DNA of 48,852 nucleotides from Lachnospiraceae bacterium. GTDB lineage: Bacteria > Bacillota > Clostridia > Lachnospirales > Lachnospiraceae. The stretch spans positions 1 to 48,852 of the forward strand of contig JAQXFO010000018.1 in the NCBI GenBank assembly GCA_029005135.1, read 5' to 3'. Positions within the stretch are counted from its first letter, which is position 1. Every line of letters starts with the position of its first letter. Shown piece after piece: positions 7,255 through 15,573 of the stretch. A program made the translations under genes and the position numbers. The notes under the pieces were generated by a model. The model ran no database searches. It was not told the origin of the DNA and saw only the letters and a list, made by a program, of their open reading frames with translations.

Positions 7255-7296
7255 GGAGCACAGCTCCCAAGCAGTTCGGGTCCGATATCCTGCTTG
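7255..7296 (+). promoter_or_regulatory. Structured leader of the YhhQ/VUT-like transporter
   Basis: Two adjacent hairpins are visible: GGAGC/GCTCC (7255-7267) and CAAGCAG/CTGCTTG (7268-7274 with 7290-7296), followed by an A-rich tail and the Shine-Dalgarno. Genes for queuosine-precursor transport are often under preQ1 riboswitches. The sequence does not match the preQ1-I or preQ1-II cores as I know them, so this is only a candidate regulatory leader. Confidence 0.35.
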
Positions 7297-7325
7297 TAAA
7301 ATATAAAACCAAAGGAGAAAAAAAT

Positions 7326-8054
7326 ATGTTAAGGAAAGAACTCGAAGACTACAAGATCCTGCTGCGCAATGTGCCGTCTCTGACGGTGTCTGTTTTTATC
7401 GTCAGTGTGATCGGCATGAACCTGCTGGCCAACAAGGAGTTGTTTGCCGTGCGCTATCTGGCCCTTGACTGCGGCTTCTGCCTCAGCTGGATCTCATTTC
7501 TGTGCATGGACATGATCTGCAAGCGCTTCGGCGCCCGGGCCGCCGCCAAGATCTCGATCCTGGCTCTGGGTATGAACCTGGCGGTCTCCCTCGTGTTCAA
7601 GCTTCTCTCGCTCTCACCGGGCATGTGGGGTGAATATTACACCACCGGCCTCCCGGCCGTGAACGACGCCCTCAACGCCACCATCGGCGGCAGCTGGTAC
7701 GTCGTCCTGGGCAGCAGCATCGCGATGCTGACCTCATCCCTGTGCAATGCCTTCCTGAATCAGGCGATCGGCAGAAGGCTGAAAACGGATGATTTCCGGG
7801 CCTTTGCCGTCCGCTCCTATATATCCACCGCTGCGGCCCAGTTCATCGACAACCTGGTCTTTGCGGTGATCGTTTCCCTGCATTTCTTCGGATGGACCTG
7901 GATCCAGGTCTTCGTCTGCTCCCTGACCGGTGCGGCGATGGAGCTCCTGTGCGAGGTGATCTTCAGCCCCATCGGGTATCGTGTCAGCCGTCAGTGGGCG
8001 GCCGAAAAGGTCGGTGAGCAGTATCTCACCTATGCCGGCGCCGAGCGCGCCTGA
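7326..8054 (+). CDS. VUT/YhhQ-family transporter, possible queuosine precursor uptake
   Basis: A 242-residue membrane protein with about six hydrophobic helices. It resembles the vitamin-uptake-transporter/YhhQ family, whose members import queuosine precursors such as preQ0 or preQ1. Family-like features are the DCGFCLSWISFLCMDMICKRFGARAA segment (polar D and CM-D around helix 2-3) and the late SYISTAAAQFIDNLVFAVI and FSPIGYRV blocks. The start at 7326 is set by AAAGGAG eight bases upstream and by the promoter at 7218-7247. The unknown gene at 8099 follows after 44 bases and is probably cotranscribed. Confidence 0.8.
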   Translation: MLRKELEDYKILLRNVPSLTVSVFIVSVIGMNLLANKELFAVRYLALDCGFCLSWISFLCMDMICKRFGARAAAKISILALGMNLAVSLVFKLLSLSPGMWGEYYTTGLPAVNDALNATIGGSWYVVLGSSIAMLTSSLCNAFLNQAIGRRLKTDDFRAFAVRSYISTAAAQFIDNLVFAVIVSLHFFGWTWIQVFVCSLTGAAMELLCEVIFSPIGYRVSRQWAAEKVGEQYLTYAGAERA

Positions 8055-8098
8055 GCCTGACCGCCATCCGTCAGGCTCTGATGACAGGAGGTAGTGTC

Positions 8099-9448
8099 AT
8101 GTCTGTCAATATCGATATCCGGCGTCAGGACCCGCACGCACCCATGCCCTCAGTCCCCGAGCTGGCCGCCCTGACCGGGCTGGCCTACGGCAGAATCGAC
8201 CGGAATTACAAGCTGGTTCCCGGCGAGATCGATGAAGATACCACGCTTTTTGATCCCGGCTGCATCGGACGCGGCTTCGAGGTCGCCATGGAAGAGGATG
8301 TCTATCATCTGACGCTGCCCCTGCCCTCAACCCCCTGTGAAATTGACCGTTTTTATACCCTGGTGAAGATGTTGTCCCTGCGCCTGGGCGCCACCTGCTT
8401 CCGGCGGAACGGCCAGCTGGCCCTGCCGGAGGACTGTGACGGTTTCATCGACGACGATTATGCCGCCTCGGAGCAGGCCCTTCTGCAGTTGGATAATGCG
8501 ATCCGCAGCGGAGAAAAGACGCATATCTATGTCTTTGCCGCGATGAACCCCATCGACCTGGCGCTGCCGGAGATCGACGCCATCGCCGGGACGCCGGAGG
8601 GCTTCGAAGACTTCCTCAACCGGACTCAGCAGAAATCGATCTGGTATGCCGAGCCGCGCTTCTTCCGCCGCGACGACAACACCGTCTTCGGCGTCTACAC
8701 CATCGCCGAGCAGGTGCCCACCGTCGTGGGACTGGTACCGGAGCTGCCGTTTCCGGCCAATATCACCGTGGATTCCTGGTATGTGATGCTCCCGGAAAAT
8801 AATGTCGTCCCCTACGATATCTTCATCAACTTCAGCGAGGAGGCGGATGTCTACGACAGCCGCCATATCATCGTCAAGCTCTCCGAATCCATGATCAATA
8901 CCATCGCCGAAGAGGCCGCCGTCGATCCGATGACGCAGGCACCGGTACAGGGAGGCTACCGCGGCCATATTATCGATGATATCCGCGGTCACCGCGATAA
9001 GATCTGCCGCAAGCATCTGAACACGGAAACACTGGCCGCGGCCAGCCATATGGCGGTCTTCCTCCTCTGGATAATCCGCCATGACATGCTGAGCGACGAG
9101 CTTCTGGCAGAAAGACCCGATCTGCCGGCCCTCGCCGAAGACACCGCGGTGGACCTGCGCACCCTCATCCGGGACGACCCTCTCTTCGACGGCCGCCTCA
9201 AAGCCTCGCATTTCAATGCCGCCGGCCGTCTGTTCGCTCTGGCCTACTATGTCTTCGACACGGATGACGGCTACCCGGCCTGTGTCGATGCTTTTGCCGA
9301 GACTTGTCTGGGAAAGGACGCTGTCAATGACCCGCTCTATCAGGACGAGGCCTATCTCTTCCTGCCCTATGATGATGCTTATATCCGCGGCCTGTCGGAG
9401 GCCATCGACGAAGCCTATGAGGCCTATCTGTCACCACCGCTGATTTAA
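8099..9448 (+). CDS. Unknown 449-residue cytoplasmic protein
   Basis: The start at 8099 follows AGGAGG by 9 bases; an earlier in-frame ATG at 8081 lies before that Shine-Dalgarno and is rejected. The protein is acidic, without signal peptide or membrane segment, and rich in D, E, Y and P. It has an N-terminal half with alternating strands, a middle region with a HIIDDIRGHRDKI helix, and an aromatic/acidic C-terminus (DDAYIRGLSEAIDEAYEAY). I recognise no catalytic motif or family with certainty. It is probably cotranscribed with the transporter at 7326-8054 and ends at a bidirectional terminator (9456-9519). Confidence 0.8.
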   Translation: MSVNIDIRRQDPHAPMPSVPELAALTGLAYGRIDRNYKLVPGEIDEDTTLFDPGCIGRGFEVAMEEDVYHLTLPLPSTPCEIDRFYTLVKMLSLRLGATCFRRNGQLALPEDCDGFIDDDYAASEQALLQLDNAIRSGEKTHIYVFAAMNPIDLALPEIDAIAGTPEGFEDFLNRTQQKSIWYAEPRFFRRDDNTVFGVYTIAEQVPTVVGLVPELPFPANITVDSWYVMLPENNVVPYDIFINFSEEADVYDSRHIIVKLSESMINTIAEEAAVDPMTQAPVQGGYRGHIIDDIRGHRDKICRKHLNTETLAAASHMAVFLLWIIRHDMLSDELLAERPDLPALAEDTAVDLRTLIRDDPLFDGRLKASHFNAAGRLFALAYYVFDTDDGYPACVDAFAETCLGKDAVNDPLYQDEAYLFLPYDDAYIRGLSEAIDEAYEAYLSPPLI

Positions 9449-9455
9449 AAAGAAT

Positions 9456-9519
9456 AAAAAAGATCCCGAACCGCTGCCGCGCTGCCTGTGGGCATGGAGG
9501 CTCAGTCCGGGATCTTTTT
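9456..9519. terminator. Bidirectional terminator between convergent genes
   Basis: AAGATCCCG (9460-9468) pairs with CGGGATCTT (9508-9516), with A and T runs on both flanks. It serves the unknown gene at 8099-9448 and the nucleoside hydrolase at 9529-10509. Confidence 0.8.
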
Positions 9520-9528
9520 GTTTTTTCG

Positions 9529-10509
9529 CTATTCCGCCATCAGGCAGCGGTCGATGAGGTCCAGATCCGCTTCCGACGCGCCGAGCACACGACGGAAGAA
9601 GAGGCGGAAGAAACGGGCCGCATCCGTGTCCGTCATCACCGCCGCGTTGGCCTGCCTGTGATAATAGGCCTTTTCATCGACGACACACTGGCCGCGGCAG
9701 ATGCCGTCGCGGGCCACGGCGGTATAGGCTTCGATGCCGCGGCACATCCCGTGATCGAGGAAATACGCCACCGCCAGAGGGTCGTTGACGATACAGCCGA
9801 TCAGGCGCTCGGACTTCCAGTGAAAATCAAAATAGCTGCCGGTGATTTTGCGGATAAAGGCGCCTTCTCTTGGATTCAGCCGCTCCATCAGGGACAACAG
9901 AGACGGCGTCAGCACGATCCGCCGCGTCACATCCAGACCGATCATGGTGATATGGCCGCCGCTCTTTGCCAGATGGTCGTACACCAGGGCCGCCGCGTCG
10001 GGATCGCACCAGTAATTGAATTCCGCCACCGGTGAAATGTTCCCGTGACTTTTGAAGCTGCCGCCCATCGACACCAGCTCCTCGATGGCATCGAAGCTTT
10101 CGGGGCTTTCCATAATAAGCTGAGCCAGGTTCGTCATCGGGCCCAGGGCGATGACGGAGCAGCCGCCCTTTCCCAGTTCCTCCTTAAGAAAATCCAGCGC
10201 TGTCCGGATGTCTGGGGCGCCGGGCACCTCCGGCAGGTCGCTGCCGCCCAGGCCGTCGCAGCCGTGCACCGGCTTGGCATTGACAAAGGGCACCTTCAGG
10301 GGCCTGTCGGCACCGAGACAGACCGGGATATCCGGACACCCCATATGGTGCAGGACCTTTTTGACATTGCTGAAACAGGATTCCAACGGACAATTGCCGG
10401 CGGTCAGCGTAATACCGGCCAGCTCGATCTCCTCCGAGCGCAGAGCCAGCATGATGGCCATGCTGTCATCGATGCCCGGATCGCAGTCTATGATCACACG
10501 TCTCTTCAT
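9529..10509 (-). CDS. Inosine/uridine-preferring nucleoside hydrolase family protein
   Basis: A 326-residue cytosolic enzyme expected to cleave the N-glycosidic bond of ribonucleosides, giving base plus ribose. The calcium-binding signature DCDPGIDD is at residues 8-15. The family blocks IALGPMTNLAQ and VSMGG follow, as does the late NDPLAVAYFLD acidic site. Length is typical of IunH enzymes. AGGAGG precedes the ATG and overlaps the end of the upstream DUF624 gene, whose stop is two bases before this start, so the two are an operon. Base preference cannot be read from the sequence. Confidence 0.93.
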   Translation of the reverse strand: MKRRVIIDCDPGIDDSMAIMLALRSEEIELAGITLTAGNCPLESCFSNVKKVLHHMGCPDIPVCLGADRPLKVPFVNAKPVHGCDGLGGSDLPEVPGAPDIRTALDFLKEELGKGGCSVIALGPMTNLAQLIMESPESFDAIEELVSMGGSFKSHGNISPVAEFNYWCDPDAAALVYDHLAKSGGHITMIGLDVTRRIVLTPSLLSLMERLNPREGAFIRKITGSYFDFHWKSERLIGCIVNDPLAVAYFLDHGMCRGIEAYTAVARDGICRGQCVVDEKAYYHRQANAAVMTDTDAARFFRLFFRRVLGASEADLDLIDRCLMAE

Positions 10510-10511
10510 CC

Positions 10512-11141
10512 TTATGCCTCCTGTTCTTCTTTCGGCTCCAGCTTTTTGAAGACTTTACTGTAGAATAGCGCGCACAGGGCCCCCGGCCCGGCCAGACCGA
10601 AAAGCAGGATCGTCGGCACGGAACGATAGCCCAGGATATAGATCACCAGAAGCGGCGACAGGCTGCACAGTGTCATGGCGAAGGTCCGCGGGAATTCCGC
10701 GAAGACCAGCAGGAAGGCATTTCTCAGCGTGCCGCCAATGGTATTTTCAAAATGTGACAGCAGCGGGAAAACATACTGCAGCATCATGAAGACAAAGATG
10801 ATAACGCCGATCAGAATCAGCTTCATCAGCATCGGGAAAGCCGTCCCCATCACATTGATCAGGCGAAGATCCACATAGAAGAGGACCGCAATGCCCAGCA
10901 CGATCAGCCAGATGAGCGTGGCCTGTCTGAAATTCGCCTTGAAGGACTCCCAGAAGCTCCTGCGGACGAATTCCACCTCGCGGCGGACGACCTTGAGCAG
11001 CACGTTGTGCATCGCCGTCAGGGAAGCGCCGGCCGTCACCACCGGCAGGCAGAAGATCAGCGCCAGAAAATTCACATACATCAGCTCCGTCATGATGATC
11101 AGCACCTTGCGGACGATGTTGTCGCCTTTGAACAGATTCAT
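10512..11141 (-). CDS. DUF624 (YesL-like) membrane protein
   Basis: A 209-residue protein with about five hydrophobic helices. It resembles DUF624/YesL proteins, which often lie in carbohydrate- or glycoside-use operons next to ABC sugar transporters. The opening MNLFKGDNIVRKVLIIMTEL and the LPVVTAGASLTAMHNVLLKVVR block are characteristic. The start at 11141 is chosen because AAAGGAGA lies ten bases upstream; longer in-frame extensions cover that site. It is immediately upstream of, and cotranscribed with, the nucleoside hydrolase, suggesting a shared role in nucleoside or sugar use. No ABC transporter is present here. Confidence 0.82.
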   Translation of the reverse strand: MNLFKGDNIVRKVLIIMTELMYVNFLALIFCLPVVTAGASLTAMHNVLLKVVRREVEFVRRSFWESFKANFRQATLIWLIVLGIAVLFYVDLRLINVMGTAFPMLMKLILIGVIIFVFMMLQYVFPLLSHFENTIGGTLRNAFLLVFAEFPRTFAMTLCSLSPLLVIYILGYRSVPTILLFGLAGPGALCALFYSKVFKKLEPKEEQEA

Positions 11142-11304
11142 AGATCGGCTTTCTCCTTTTATGTTCATATCCCCGTGCGGGCCGCCCCGGCAGGTAAGCT
11201 TATCATACGCCGCCGGGCCCGCTTCTGTCAAAAAAAGCCGCCGTCTATGTCTCGTTATCGTTCTGAAGCCGCGGCTCGCCCCGGCGGCAGGCGGCAAAAA
11301 AGCG

Positions 11305-11337
11305 CAAAAAAAATCCGGCCCCTCAGGACCGGATTTT
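11305..11337 (-). terminator. Intrinsic terminator at the end of the catabolic island
   Basis: AAAATCCGG (11310-11318) pairs with CCGGATTTT (11329-11337), and the minus strand continues with a T run. It lies just after the aspartate-dehydrogenase-like gene and ends the seven-gene leftward transcript. Confidence 0.85.
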
Positions 11338-11354
11338 CTACGTGTTGATCAGGC

Positions 11355-12104
11355 TCAGACAAACAGGAAGCTGCCTGTCTCGCCGCCCAGCACCTTCTTC
11401 ATGCTGGCCACGGCCGAGTACGGGGTGTACTTGCCGGTGACGCCGCCTGTGGAGAAGCTGCTGATATTCAGTTCAAAATGAATGCCTTCGCCGTCAACGA
11501 TGATCTTATGGGTGTTGGTGTTGACGGACGGATCGGCAATGATGCGGGACTGCGTTTTGTCGAAGCCGATGCCGGCCAGAGCGACGGCGGCATGGACGTT
11601 GACATTGCGCGGATAGGCTTCGCAGGCGCCGCGGGTGCTGCCCTCATAGAGCACGGTCACCGTCTCATCGGTGCGGCCGAGGCTCGCGGGGCTCTTGGTT
11701 GTCTCGATGGAAACGGAGGTGATCAGCTCGCGGCCGTCAGCAATGCCGTCGATGCCCAGAATCGCACCGTGGGGCAGGAAGACCCGGTGGCCGTAAGCGG
11801 CCATCAGCTCCTTGACGTGATCATAGAAGGCCTGATCGGCAAAAGCCGTGACCGAGAACAACATCAGGTCGCAATGCTTCAGAATACTGTCGATGTTGGC
11901 CTTCAGAACGGCGGAGGTGGCGGATTCGATAACCAGATCCGTCGTCTTAAGAAGCGCCTCGTCAGCCGATGACACCACCGGGCAGGGAGCTTCGCCGTCA
12001 AAGACAATATCCTGAATGAAGCTGACCTCGTGACCTTCCATCGTCAGCAGCTCGTTAAGCATCTTGCGGCCGATCTTGCCGCAGCCCAAAAAACCGACTC
12101 TCAT
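11355..12104 (-). CDS. Aspartate dehydrogenase-like protein (NAD(P)-dependent)
   Basis: A 249-residue oxidoreductase of the L-aspartate dehydrogenase/DUF108 type. The N-terminal Rossmann motif GFLGCGKIGRKM binds NAD(P). The middle carries LPHGAILGIDGI and the C-terminal substrate domain carries STRGACEAYPRNVNVHAAVA, matching the family's substrate-site block. Members interconvert L-aspartate and oxaloacetate plus ammonia, or feed iminoaspartate to NAD synthesis. No nadA or nadC is nearby; two aminotransferases are, so a catabolic deamination role is more likely. AAGGAGAAATCAT precedes the ATG. Last gene of the island. Confidence 0.85.
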   Translation of the reverse strand: MRVGFLGCGKIGRKMLNELLTMEGHEVSFIQDIVFDGEAPCPVVSSADEALLKTTDLVIESATSAVLKANIDSILKHCDLMLFSVTAFADQAFYDHVKELMAAYGHRVFLPHGAILGIDGIADGRELITSVSIETTKSPASLGRTDETVTVLYEGSTRGACEAYPRNVNVHAAVALAGIGFDKTQSRIIADPSVNTNTHKIIVDGEGIHFELNISSFSTGGVTGKYTPYSAVASMKKVLGGETGSFLFV

Positions 12105-12142
12105 ATGATTTCTCCTTACAAATGACTGAAGCGGCTGTCTTG

Positions 12143-13360
12143 TCAGCGATAGCGCTGAATGATCTCCAGCGTTCTGACGATGGCGTCATGGGCCTTCTTC
12201 GGATCCTGAGAGAAGTTCAGACGGAAATGCTCCGTGAACTGCGGGCCGAATTCCGTACCCGGTGTGACGGTGACGTTGGCCTGTGTTCTCAGAATCTTGA
12301 CGAAATCGCCGATGCTGACCTTAAGGCCTTCCACGTGCGGGAAGATGTAGCTGCCGCCTTCGGTCGGGCGGACGGTAATGCCCGGCACCGAGCGGAACAG
12401 CGCCAGCAGATCGTCGCGGATGGCCTGATGTGCCTTCACGCGCTCATCCAGCCAGCCTTCCGGCTCCTCGAACCAGTTCCTGAAGACATACTGGCAGTAA
12501 CCGGCACAGCGCAGGGACACGATGGCCTGCAGCTTTTCCATACGGGTGATGAGCTTCGGAGAACCGAAGGCCACCCCCAGACGGAAGCCGGACAGCGACT
12601 CGGTCTTGGACGGCCCGATGATGGTCAGCAGATTGTCCGGATTGACGATATTCTGAGCTCTCAGATGGGTGTATTCACGGTTATCGAAGATCTGACGGGA
12701 ATACAGTTCATCGACGATGACAGTGGCGCCGTATTTTTCCGCCAGGCGGGAGATCTCGAGGATCTCTTCGCGGGAGTAAATGGCACCGGTCGGGTTGTTC
12801 GGGTTGGAGAACTCGAAGAGGGTGACGCCGTCCCTGAAGGCCTGCTCCAGCTCGGCCAGATCAAGACCGGCCTTGCCTTCCTTCTCACCCTTCATGTAGT
12901 CCATGTGAATCGGGTACAGCTCGCCGTCAAAGAATTCCACCAGCTTTCTGTTGGCGAAATAGTCCGGTTCAACGATGGCGACCTTGTCGCCGCGGCCGAT
13001 CACGGCACCCATGGCCAGGAACAGGGCACCCTGGGTACCCGGTGTCAGGATAATGCCGTCATCGGCAGAGACGGGAGCCCCTGTGAAAGCGGCCAGCTTG
13101 CGGGCCAGATCCTCGCGGAGCGCACCGGCGCCGCGGTATTCGGTATAAGCCTGATGGCCGCCGATGGCATAGCCTTCGCTGAACAGTTCCAGAGAGCCCG
13201 GTGTCGGCTCATGGGCATCCACGTCGCCATGGGAGAAGTCCACCGGCACACCGTCAATCTTGTCGCCGATGAGCGGCAGATCCACCTTCTTCTGGCGGCC
13301 TTCCTGGCCCGGGGCATTGTCACAGCCCAGTTTTGCAAATTTATCTTCAATAGCACTCAT
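12143..13360 (-). CDS. Class I/II PLP-dependent aminotransferase
   Basis: A 405-residue fold-type I enzyme. SNPNNPTG, VDELYS and the PLP-lysine block GPSKTESLSGFRLG are in family order, and the late Arg region HFRLNFSQ would bind the substrate carboxylate. The ATG at 13360 is preferred over a TTG at 13369, because GGAGA is nine bases from the ATG but abuts the TTG. The N-terminus is about 20 residues longer than usual (KVDLPLIGDKIDGVPVDFSHGDVDAHEP). Substrate is not predictable. It lies between the class V aminotransferase and the aspartate-dehydrogenase-like gene in one leftward operon. Confidence 0.9.
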   Translation of the reverse strand: MSAIEDKFAKLGCDNAPGQEGRQKKVDLPLIGDKIDGVPVDFSHGDVDAHEPTPGSLELFSEGYAIGGHQAYTEYRGAGALREDLARKLAAFTGAPVSADDGIILTPGTQGALFLAMGAVIGRGDKVAIVEPDYFANRKLVEFFDGELYPIHMDYMKGEKEGKAGLDLAELEQAFRDGVTLFEFSNPNNPTGAIYSREEILEISRLAEKYGATVIVDELYSRQIFDNREYTHLRAQNIVNPDNLLTIIGPSKTESLSGFRLGVAFGSPKLITRMEKLQAIVSLRCAGYCQYVFRNWFEEPEGWLDERVKAHQAIRDDLLALFRSVPGITVRPTEGGSYIFPHVEGLKVSIGDFVKILRTQANVTVTPGTEFGPQFTEHFRLNFSQDPKKAHDAIVRTLEIIQRYR

Positions 13361-13395
13361 GTTTTTCAATCTCCTCTTAATCTCAGTTCACGGCA

Positions 13396-14478
13396 TCACT
13401 CGGCGTCCAGCTCGGCCTTGACTTTTTCGGCAGCATACAGGAAAGCGGCGATATCGGTCTCGGACACATACCCCATCGTACCGACGCGGAAGGTGCTGCT
13501 CATCAGATGAGCCTGGCCGTTGTAGATCGTGATGCCGTATTCTTCCTTCAGACGTCTGACAAATTCCGGCGCCTTGTCGTAGGCGAAGGTGTTGACAGAC
13601 TTGGAGGCATAGCGCTTATCCTTGGCAAAAAGCTCGATGCCGATCTTATGGAGGCCTTCCACCACCATGGCAGACAGTTTGGAATTGTGGGCGATGACAT
13701 TGTCGATACCCTGCTCCACGATCATTTTCACGCTCTCATTCAGACCGATGATGGCGTAAATGGCCGGTGTCCAGGGCTGCTGGCCCTTGCGGCCCATGTC
13801 GCGGGCGGAGGTCAGATCAAGATAGAAGGTGGGCAGCGTGGAGGTCTCGGTGGCCTTCCAGGCCTTGTCGCTCAGGCAGATCACGGCGGTGCCCGGTGCG
13901 CCCATCAGCGCCTTCTGGGAGCTGGCGAAGGCCACGTCCACATGCCAGTCGTCCATGGCGAAATCAATGGCGCCGATACCGGAGACGGTATCCACCACCA
14001 GGAGGGCGTTGGTGTCCTTCAGAGCCTCACCGAAGGCCCGGATATCGGAGGTAACACCGGTGGCGCTTTCGTTGTGGACCACAAAGACGCCCTTGGTATT
14101 CTCGGTCACATAGGGCATGACATCTTCCGGTGTAGCCACCTCGCCGTCCGGCTTGGTGATGCGGCGGACATTCAGGCCGTAGGTCTCGGCCATGCGGGCC
14201 ATACGCTCGGAGAAGACACCCAGCACGACGCAGATCACTTCGTCGCCGGCGCTGAAACAGTTCTGGATCGAGGCTTCCATGGCGGAGGTGCCGGAGCCTG
14301 TCAGGACCATCACGTCATTTTTTGTCTTGAAGACCTTCTTGAGATTCTCCGTCAGTTCCAGGGAAATGTCTTCGAATTCCTGGGAGCGATGGAAAATGAT
14401 CTGGCGGTTCATGGCGGCCAGTTCCCTCTCCGGGATGGTCGTCGGTCCGGCCATCAGCATAATATTTTTGTTGTACAT
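13396..14478 (-). CDS. Class V aminotransferase (serine/alanine-glyoxylate type)
   Basis: A 360-residue PLP enzyme resembling alanine-glyoxylate and serine-pyruvate aminotransferases. It starts MLMAGPTTIPERELAAM, the AGPT opening of this group. LTGSGTSAMEA binds the cofactor phosphate, VDTVSGIGA holds the PLP-binding Asp, and SSQKALMGAPG contains the PLP lysine. The final RVGTMGYV carries the carboxylate-binding Arg. Length is normal. It is the fifth gene from the promoter of the seven-gene island. Amino donor and acceptor are unknown; glyoxylate or pyruvate as acceptor is the family default. Confidence 0.92.
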   Translation of the reverse strand: MYNKNIMLMAGPTTIPERELAAMNRQIIFHRSQEFEDISLELTENLKKVFKTKNDVMVLTGSGTSAMEASIQNCFSAGDEVICVVLGVFSERMARMAETYGLNVRRITKPDGEVATPEDVMPYVTENTKGVFVVHNESATGVTSDIRAFGEALKDTNALLVVDTVSGIGAIDFAMDDWHVDVAFASSQKALMGAPGTAVICLSDKAWKATETSTLPTFYLDLTSARDMGRKGQQPWTPAIYAIIGLNESVKMIVEQGIDNVIAHNSKLSAMVVEGLHKIGIELFAKDKRYASKSVNTFAYDKAPEFVRRLKEEYGITIYNGQAHLMSSTFRVGTMGYVSETDIAAFLYAAEKVKAELDAE

Positions 14479-14544
14479 ACTCTCTCTCTTTCCTTGATCA
14501 GATAGACTTGTAAAGCGATTTTCTTATCCGTCGGAGCCGCGCTC

Positions 14545-15516
14545 TCAGATGAGAAGCCTGCCGTCCTTCATGACGTATTCGCCGTCGATCTCGATATCCG
14601 GATTGCGGTAGACGCAGTCAATGTGGACACCGGCGGTGTTCTCGCCGCCCTGATCGGCGTTGTGGCCGAAGCCGAAGTGGCAGGTGCCGTAGGCGCCTTC
14701 GTCCTCGAGCATGGAGCCCTTGAGAACGCCCTTGTCGTTAAGGCCCATGCCGAACTCGGCCAGTACGCGGTTGGCGTCGTTGGTCTCGATCTTCAGCAGC
14801 TGACGGAAGGTCTCCGCCTGCTTGCCGCCGATGAATTCGGCGATCTTGCCGTCCTTGATGACCAGCTTGACTTCCTCGGTGATCACGCCGATCTCCGGCA
14901 TCGGGATGCTGCCGTCCACCACCACGACACCCTGTGTCAGGTTCTCGATGGGAGAGACGTTGACCTCAATGTTGGGCGGGGAGCCCCAGGTGCCCGGTGT
15001 ACGGCAGACGCCGGAAACCTCGTTGCCGACGCGCCCTTCGCAGTGAACCGTCACGTCGGTGCCGGCCTTGGTGGTGATATGGATCACGTTGGCAGCCGTC
15101 AGACGATCTTTCATGTTCTGCACCGTCTTGTAGATCTCCAGGAAATCGGCATCCAGAGCGCCGCCCTTCATCATGTCGCGGGTATAATCCGGCATGCTGA
15201 TGAAGCGGACGCCGTGTTCATTGGCCGTTTCACGGGCCTTGGAATGAGACAGTGAGAATTTTGTCGGTGCGAAGACAACATCCACGCCCAGCATGGCTTT
15301 GGCGATGGCTTCCGTCGGATCTTCACCGTGAGTGCTTCTCGGCTCCATAATGGCGATCGTGTATTCGGCACCGATGCTCTTGACGGCATAGGCCAGAGCC
15401 TTGGCGATGTCTATATTGTCGGTGTCGCAGACGATCAGGGCACGTTCATCGCTCTTGAGCCCGGCATTAATCTGAGCCAGCCGAAGGGCGCCGTGGACCA
15501 TTTCAAGATCTTTCAT
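14545..15516 (-). CDS. M29 aminopeptidase / NicX-like metalloprotein
   Basis: A 323-residue protein of the aminopeptidase T (M29) superfamily. That group also includes 2,5-dihydroxypyridine dioxygenase NicX. The C-terminal metal-binding region is present (CHFGFGHNADQGG and AGVHIDCV), as is an acidic E in the central GRVGNEVSG block. At 323 residues it is shorter than typical M29 peptidases (about 400) and closer to NicX-like proteins, so peptidase activity is uncertain. GAGGTAATCAAC precedes the ATG. In this operon it could hydrolyse or open a ring in a catabolic intermediate. Confidence 0.75.
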   Translation of the reverse strand: MKDLEMVHGALRLAQINAGLKSDERALIVCDTDNIDIAKALAYAVKSIGAEYTIAIMEPRSTHGEDPTEAIAKAMLGVDVVFAPTKFSLSHSKARETANEHGVRFISMPDYTRDMMKGGALDADFLEIYKTVQNMKDRLTAANVIHITTKAGTDVTVHCEGRVGNEVSGVCRTPGTWGSPPNIEVNVSPIENLTQGVVVVDGSIPMPEIGVITEEVKLVIKDGKIAEFIGGKQAETFRQLLKIETNDANRVLAEFGMGLNDKGVLKGSMLEDEGAYGTCHFGFGHNADQGGENTAGVHIDCVYRNPDIEIDGEYVMKDGRLLI

Positions 15517-15573
15517 GTTGATTACCTCAATATCAAAAAGCTAAATCAGCGAATTACCCTTGTCAAAGGCGGA

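Noticed and set aside
7248-7325. Known preQ1 riboswitch before the YhhQ/VUT-like gene
   Set aside because: No match to the preQ1-I or preQ1-II cores could be made by eye; kept only as an unassigned structured leader.
14545-15516. Firm call as nicotinate-pathway dioxygenase NicX
   Set aside because: Length and metal region fit, but no other nicotinate degradation gene is in the cluster, so only the superfamily is called.
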